Below are positions 22,472 to 25,320 of a stretch of DNA of 25,320 nucleotides, piece by piece. The position numbers and the translations under genes are program-made. How positions within the stretch are numbered: position 1 is the first letter of the stretch; the number at the start of each line of letters is the position of its first letter. This stretch comes from Pseudomonadota bacterium (lineage in GTDB: Bacteria > Pseudomonadota > Alphaproteobacteria > Caulobacterales > Caulobacteraceae): NCBI GenBank assembly GCA_023433585.1, contig JAEZCL010000021.1:1-25320 (forward strand), read 5' to 3'. The notes under the pieces were generated by a model. The model did not search any database. It had not been told where the DNA came from and worked only from the letters and a program-made list of their open reading frames with translations.

Positions 22472-23140
22472 ATGTCAGCGTCTTTTCAATACAAGCCCCG
22501 CTTCAAGGACATGCGGATCAAACCGCCCCGCCCCGACGAGGAAGCGGAGGCGGCCGACGTCCTGCGCCTGAAGCCCGGCGAAAAACCGTGCGACCATCCG
22601 GACTGCCCCCGGCCCGCCACGGCGCGGGCCCCCAGGTCGCGCGAGCGGCTGCACGAGTTCTACAATTTCTGCCAACCCCATGCGGCGGAGTACAACAAGA
22701 GCTGGAACTTCTACGCCGGGATGAGCGAGGGCGAGATCCGCGCCCGCTACGAAGATGAGCTCATGACCGGCGGGCGGCCCACCTGGCAGATGAAGGCCGG
22801 GCGCCTCTCGCGCGAGGCGGCGGCCTTCGCCGCCAAGTTCGGGACGGCGCGGAATTCGGGCGCCGGGCGCTGGTCCGACCCGTTCGCCATGTTCGGCCAG
22901 GATCATCAGGGGCGCGCCCCGGAAGGTCCGGAGACGGCCCACATCGGGCGGCTGGAGCGTCAGGCCCTGGCCGACCTGGACCTGGAGCCGGGCGCGGACA
23001 AGGTTCTCATCCGCGCCCGCTATCACGCGCTGCTCAAGCGCTGCCACCCCGATCACAACGGCGGGGACCGTTCGGCCGAGGACAAGCTTCAGCGGGTCAT
23101 CAGGGCGTGGAAAGTGCTGACCCGGGCCAAGATGGCCTGA
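22472..23140 (+). CDS. J-domain protein with putative Cys/His cluster
   Basis: This 222-aa protein has a C-terminal J domain: ALADLDLEPGADKVLIRARY, then HALLKRCHPDHNGGD with the HPD motif at 192-194, and RVIRAWKVL. HPD stimulates the ATPase of an Hsp70. The N-terminal part has CDHPDC (Cys40, Cys45) and FCQPHAAEYNKSWNFYAGMS (Cys67, His70), which could bind a metal ion. It is not DnaJ: no Gly/Phe region or four-repeat zinc domain, and the J domain is at the wrong end. I chose the ATG at 22472, though the adjacent GTG at 22469 is possible; no strong ribosome binding site is seen. It is divergent from bolA with only ~40 bp between them. Confidence 0.88.
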   Translation: MSASFQYKPRFKDMRIKPPRPDEEAEAADVLRLKPGEKPCDHPDCPRPATARAPRSRERLHEFYNFCQPHAAEYNKSWNFYAGMSEGEIRARYEDELMTGGRPTWQMKAGRLSREAAAFAAKFGTARNSGAGRWSDPFAMFGQDHQGRAPEGPETAHIGRLERQALADLDLEPGADKVLIRARYHALLKRCHPDHNGGDRSAEDKLQRVIRAWKVLTRAKMA

Positions 23141-23144
23141 CGGC

Positions 23145-24029
23145 TCAGCGCAGGGCCGCGTCCAGCCGCGCGATCAGGCTCGCATAGACTTCGGCCGCCA
23201 GGGCGACGGTTTCAGGCTCCACCGCCTCCAGCCGGTCGCCTTCGGAGTGGATCAGCCGGAACACCTCGGGCACGAACCCCTCGGCCAGGCCGTTGTCTTC
23301 GCCGCCGTTGAAGGCCAGCCACATCTGATGGGCGCCGATCCGGCGCTGGAAGCCGATGGAGACCACCGGAACCCCGGCGGCGATGAAGGCGCGGTCGTCG
23401 CTGGGCGGATAGGCGGGATAGCCGATGCAGGTCAGGGCCCGTTCGCCGCATTCGGCGCGCAGCGCCGTCAGGATGAAGGCGGAGCGCGCGCCGTTGTTCT
23501 CGCCGTACATCAGTGTGTCGCCGAAGGCCGCCACGTCCGAGTTCACCACCGCCGCCACGCGATCGGTCCCGTTGGCCTCGATCCAGCGCCGCGCGCCGAT
23601 CAACCCCAGTTCCTCCTGATCGAAGAAGATCACCACGACCCGGTGGTTCAGCGCCCGATCCCGCAGCGCCCTGGCCGCCTCGATCACCGCCACGGTGGAG
23701 GCCGCATTGTCCACCACCCCATGGGCCATCTCGCCGGACGGCAGCACCACCGCGTCATAGTGGGCGGTCAGGAGGATGTCGCGCTCGCTCTCGCCCAGGG
23801 TGACGACGACGTTCGATCCCTGCATCGGTCCGGCGCGGCCGCCGCCCTCGAAGGTCTGGATTTCATAGGCGAGCCCCGCCGCATCCAGTTGCCGCGTCAG
23901 GACCGCCAGCCGCTCGGCGTTCGACGGCTGGACATAGGCGCCGACCGCCTGACGCAGCGGCTCCTGGGCGTGAACGGCGGAGACGGAGAGGCCGAGAACG
24001 AGACCGGCGGCGAGCAACGAACGAAACAT
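23145..24029 (-). CDS. secreted M28-family zinc metallopeptidase
   Basis: This 294-aa protein has a signal peptide (LLAAGLVLGLSVSAVHA, cleavage near Ala21) and a di-zinc aminopeptidase domain. Ligand candidates in the right order are His90 and Asp92 (TAHYDAV), Asp107 (GVVDNAAS), Glu139/Glu140 (FDQEELGLIG, general base and ligand), Asp165 (VVNSDVAAFGD) and His261 (LIHSEGD). This set matches M28 enzymes closely, so it should be active, probably in the periplasm. The start ATG at 24029 leads straight into the signal peptide. It converges with the J-domain gene, 4 bp apart, and lies downstream of the ABC-2 permease. Its substrate is unknown. Confidence 0.9.
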   Translation of the reverse strand: MFRSLLAAGLVLGLSVSAVHAQEPLRQAVGAYVQPSNAERLAVLTRQLDAAGLAYEIQTFEGGGRAGPMQGSNVVVTLGESERDILLTAHYDAVVLPSGEMAHGVVDNAASTVAVIEAARALRDRALNHRVVVIFFDQEELGLIGARRWIEANGTDRVAAVVNSDVAAFGDTLMYGENNGARSAFILTALRAECGERALTCIGYPAYPPSDDRAFIAAGVPVVSIGFQRRIGAHQMWLAFNGGEDNGLAEGFVPEVFRLIHSEGDRLEAVEPETVALAAEVYASLIARLDAALR

Positions 24030-24063
24030 GGCGGTTTCCCCTTTTCCGCCCCTGCCTAATGCA

Positions 24064-24882
24064 TCAGCTCTTGAGCCGCCAGCCGCTGCGGAACACCAGA
24101 TAGCAGACGACGCCGAGCAGGATGGTGACGGCCAGGACGGCGACCGCGCCCGCCGTCAGGTCGCCCTCGGCATGGCCGATGAAGCCGTAGCGGAACCCGT
24201 CGATCAGATGGAACATGGGGTTGAAGTGGCTGAGCGTGGCGAAGGGCTCGGGCAGGCGCTCCACCAGATAGAAGGTTCCCGACAGGAAGGTCATGGGCAT
24301 GACCACGAAGTTCTGCGCCGCCGCCAGATGGTCGTACTTCTCGGACCACAGCCCCGCCAGCACGCCCACCAGACCCATCAGCAGCGAGGCCATGACGCCG
24401 AAGAACAGGATGGCGCCGAGATTCGCCACGCCCAGCCGCGCGAAGGGCAGGACGCAGATCGCCGTCACCAGGCCCACCAGCACGCCGCGCGTGGCGGCGC
24501 CCAGCGAAAAGCCGATCATCAGCTCCAGCGGGCTGAGCGGCGGGGTCAGGAAATCAGTGGCCGTGCCCATGATCTTGGCCTGGATCAGGCTGGACGAGGC
24601 GTTGGCGAAGGCGTTGTTCAGGATCGCCATCATTATCAGGCCCGGCGCCACGAACTCGGCGAACGAGACGCCCAGAAGCGACGGGCGGGCGCCCTGCAGC
24701 GCCACAACGAACACCATCATGTAGAGCAGGGTCGTGACCACCGGCGCCGCCACGGTCTGGCCGCCCACCTTCAGGAAGCGGCGCACCTCGCGCAGATACA
24801 GCGTCCTGAGCCCGATCCAGTTGATCCCCGGATAGGCGCGGGGCGGCGGCGTCTGAGGGGGCGGAACGGTCAGCTCGGTCAT
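24064..24882 (-). CDS. ABC-2 type transporter permease
   Basis: This 272-aa inner-membrane permease has about six hydrophobic segments. Typical ABC-2 landmarks are LYLREVRRFLKVGGQTVAAP, the long loop SSSLIQAKIMGTATDFLTPP with LSPLELMIGFSLGA, and the C-terminal signature region MPMTFLSGTFYLVERLPEPF then FNPMFHLIDGFRYGF. It resembles the YadH/NodJ-type drug or polysaccharide permeases. I chose the ATG at 24882; upstream in-frame sequence reads as the gcrA intergenic region. No ATPase partner is present in the window. It ends 34 bp before the M28 peptidase start, and both are on the minus strand, so co-transcription is possible. Confidence 0.9.
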   Translation of the reverse strand: MTELTVPPPQTPPPRAYPGINWIGLRTLYLREVRRFLKVGGQTVAAPVVTTLLYMMVFVVALQGARPSLLGVSFAEFVAPGLIMMAILNNAFANASSSLIQAKIMGTATDFLTPPLSPLELMIGFSLGAATRGVLVGLVTAICVLPFARLGVANLGAILFFGVMASLLMGLVGVLAGLWSEKYDHLAAAQNFVVMPMTFLSGTFYLVERLPEPFATLSHFNPMFHLIDGFRYGFIGHAEGDLTAGAVAVLAVTILLGVVCYLVFRSGWRLKS

Positions 24883-24943
24883 GGCCGCCAGATGCGCTTT
24901 CCCGCCAGGCTTCGCAAGGTCGCGCCCAGGACGTTCGGGAACG

Positions 24944-24963
24944 GATTCGCCGAACAGCGATTC
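24944..24963. promoter_or_regulatory. two GATTC (CcrM-type GANTC) sites upstream of gcrA
   Basis: GATTC occurs at 24944-24948 and 24959-24963, 15 bp apart. In Caulobacterales GANTC is methylated by CcrM and GcrA reads the methylated site. A third, GAATC, lies at 25076-25080, 20 bp before the gcrA start. Single GANTC sites also occur by chance. Confidence 0.5.
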
Positions 24964-24976
24964 AACATGTGGTTTC

Positions 24977-24985
24977 TGTGGATAC
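24977..24985 (-). promoter_or_regulatory. near-consensus DnaA box upstream of gcrA
   Basis: TGTGGATAC on the plus strand is one base away from TGTGGATAA, the reverse complement of the DnaA box TTATCCACA. In Caulobacter DnaA activates gcrA, so a site here fits. It is 115 bp before the start codon. Confidence 0.6.
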
Positions 24986-25009
24986 GCCCGGCGCCACATA
25001 TTGCGTCTC

Positions 25010-25025
25010 TTAAGGAGTGGTTTAC
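25010..25025 (+). promoter_or_regulatory. CtrA-like box upstream of gcrA
   Basis: TTAA-N7-TTTAC differs by one base from the CtrA consensus TTAA-N7-TTAAC. CtrA represses gcrA in Caulobacter crescentus. The site lies 75 bp before the start codon, a position that could overlap a promoter. Confidence 0.55.
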
Positions 25026-25099
25026 GATCAGTTGTGGTTGAGGGGCGATCGGGACGCCTCGCACATCAACATATTGAATCCGTGACCCCGGAGGGTGGC

Positions 25100-25320
25100 A
25101 TGTCTCAAGGCTGGACCGAAGACCGCGTCGGCGCGCTCAAGAAGCTGTGGCTGGAGGGCCAGTCGGCCAGCCAGATCGCCAAGCAACTGGGCGGCGGCGT
25201 CACCCGCAACGCCGTGATCGGCAAGGTGCACCGCCTGGGTCTGTCGGGCCGGGCCGCCCCGTCCCAGCCGACCCGCACGACCTTCCGCGCCCCGCGTCCG
25301 CGCCCGGCCCAGCCCTCGGC
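25100..25320 (+). CDS. gcrA: cell-cycle regulator GcrA (3' end outside window)
   Basis: About 73 codons are visible. The N-terminus WTEDRVGALKKLWLEGQSAS, continuing IAKQLGGGVTRNAVIGKVHR and LGLSGRA, is the hallmark GcrA DNA-binding helix-turn-helix, and it is followed by a Pro/Arg-rich linker as in known GcrA. GcrA is an alphaproteobacterial sigma-70 cofactor that binds CcrM-methylated GANTC promoters and drives S-phase genes. The ATG at 25100 has GGAGGG 4 nt upstream. One extra Gly and one extra residue near the start (MSQGW) distinguish it slightly from my memory of the Caulobacter protein. The C-terminal sigma-binding domain is beyond the edge. It is divergent from the ABC-2 permease. Confidence 0.95.
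   Translation, partial: MSQGWTEDRVGALKKLWLEGQSASQIAKQLGGGVTRNAVIGKVHRLGLSGRAAPSQPTRTTFRAPRPRPAQPS

Noticed and set aside
1..25320. CRISPR arrays, tRNA or rRNA genes, transposases, prophage genes
   Set aside because: I saw no regularly spaced direct repeats, no cloverleaf with T-loop and anticodon features, and no transposase or phage domains in the translated frames. A covariance-model scan would be needed to rule out small RNAs.

Overview
The window reads as a high-GC (about 70%) alphaproteobacterial chromosome, most likely Caulobacterales and plausibly Brevundimonas. The strongest pointers are a gcrA homologue at the right edge, a TonB-dependent receptor of the Xanthomonas/Caulobacter type, a BamF-type lipoprotein beside lspA, and bolA divergent from a J-domain gene. 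This assignment comes from reading protein families by eye, not from a database search.

Layout. 1-2.7 kb: the tail of an unrecognised gene, a SAM-dependent methyltransferase whose first ~120 coding bases are strikingly AT-rich, and a convergent HI0933/YhiN-type flavoprotein. 2.8-10.8 kb: a sugar-acid locus with a KDG kinase (kdgK), a TonB-dependent receptor, a KduD-type dehydrogenase, an RpiB/LacAB-family isomerase, a LacI-family regulator and an MhpD/FAH-type hydratase. Six copies of a palindromic operator centred on ACCGGT (best form TGACACCGGTGTCA) lie in all four promoter regions of this locus, which ties the genes into one probable LacI-type regulon. 10.9-13.9 kb: lspA, a BamF-like lipoprotein and mutL. 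14.1-15.6 kb: a small membrane protein divergent from an ECF sigma factor that overlaps a four-helix membrane protein, probably its anti-sigma factor. 16-21.9 kb: a leftward block (hybrid histidine kinase, MscS channel, threonine aldolase, Atm1-type ABC exporter). 22.1-25.3 kb: bolA, a J-domain protein, a secreted M28 peptidase, an ABC-2 permease, and the start of gcrA with a regulatory region containing near-consensus DnaA and CtrA boxes and GANTC methylation sites.

How the genes work together. In the catabolic locus the receptor would bring an oligouronide or similar ligand across the outer membrane. The RpiB-like isomerase would convert 5-keto-4-deoxyuronate to 2,5-diketo-3-deoxygluconate, KduD would reduce that to KDG, and KdgK would phosphorylate KDG to KDPG. 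No lyase, classical KduI or KDPG aldolase is present here, so these would have to be elsewhere in the genome. The hydratase shares the operator-bearing promoter region with the regulator, and its substrate is unknown.

Several intergenic gaps hold palindromic or inverted-repeat elements of the sort scattered through alphaproteobacterial genomes. I saw no tRNA, rRNA, CRISPR array, transposase or phage gene.
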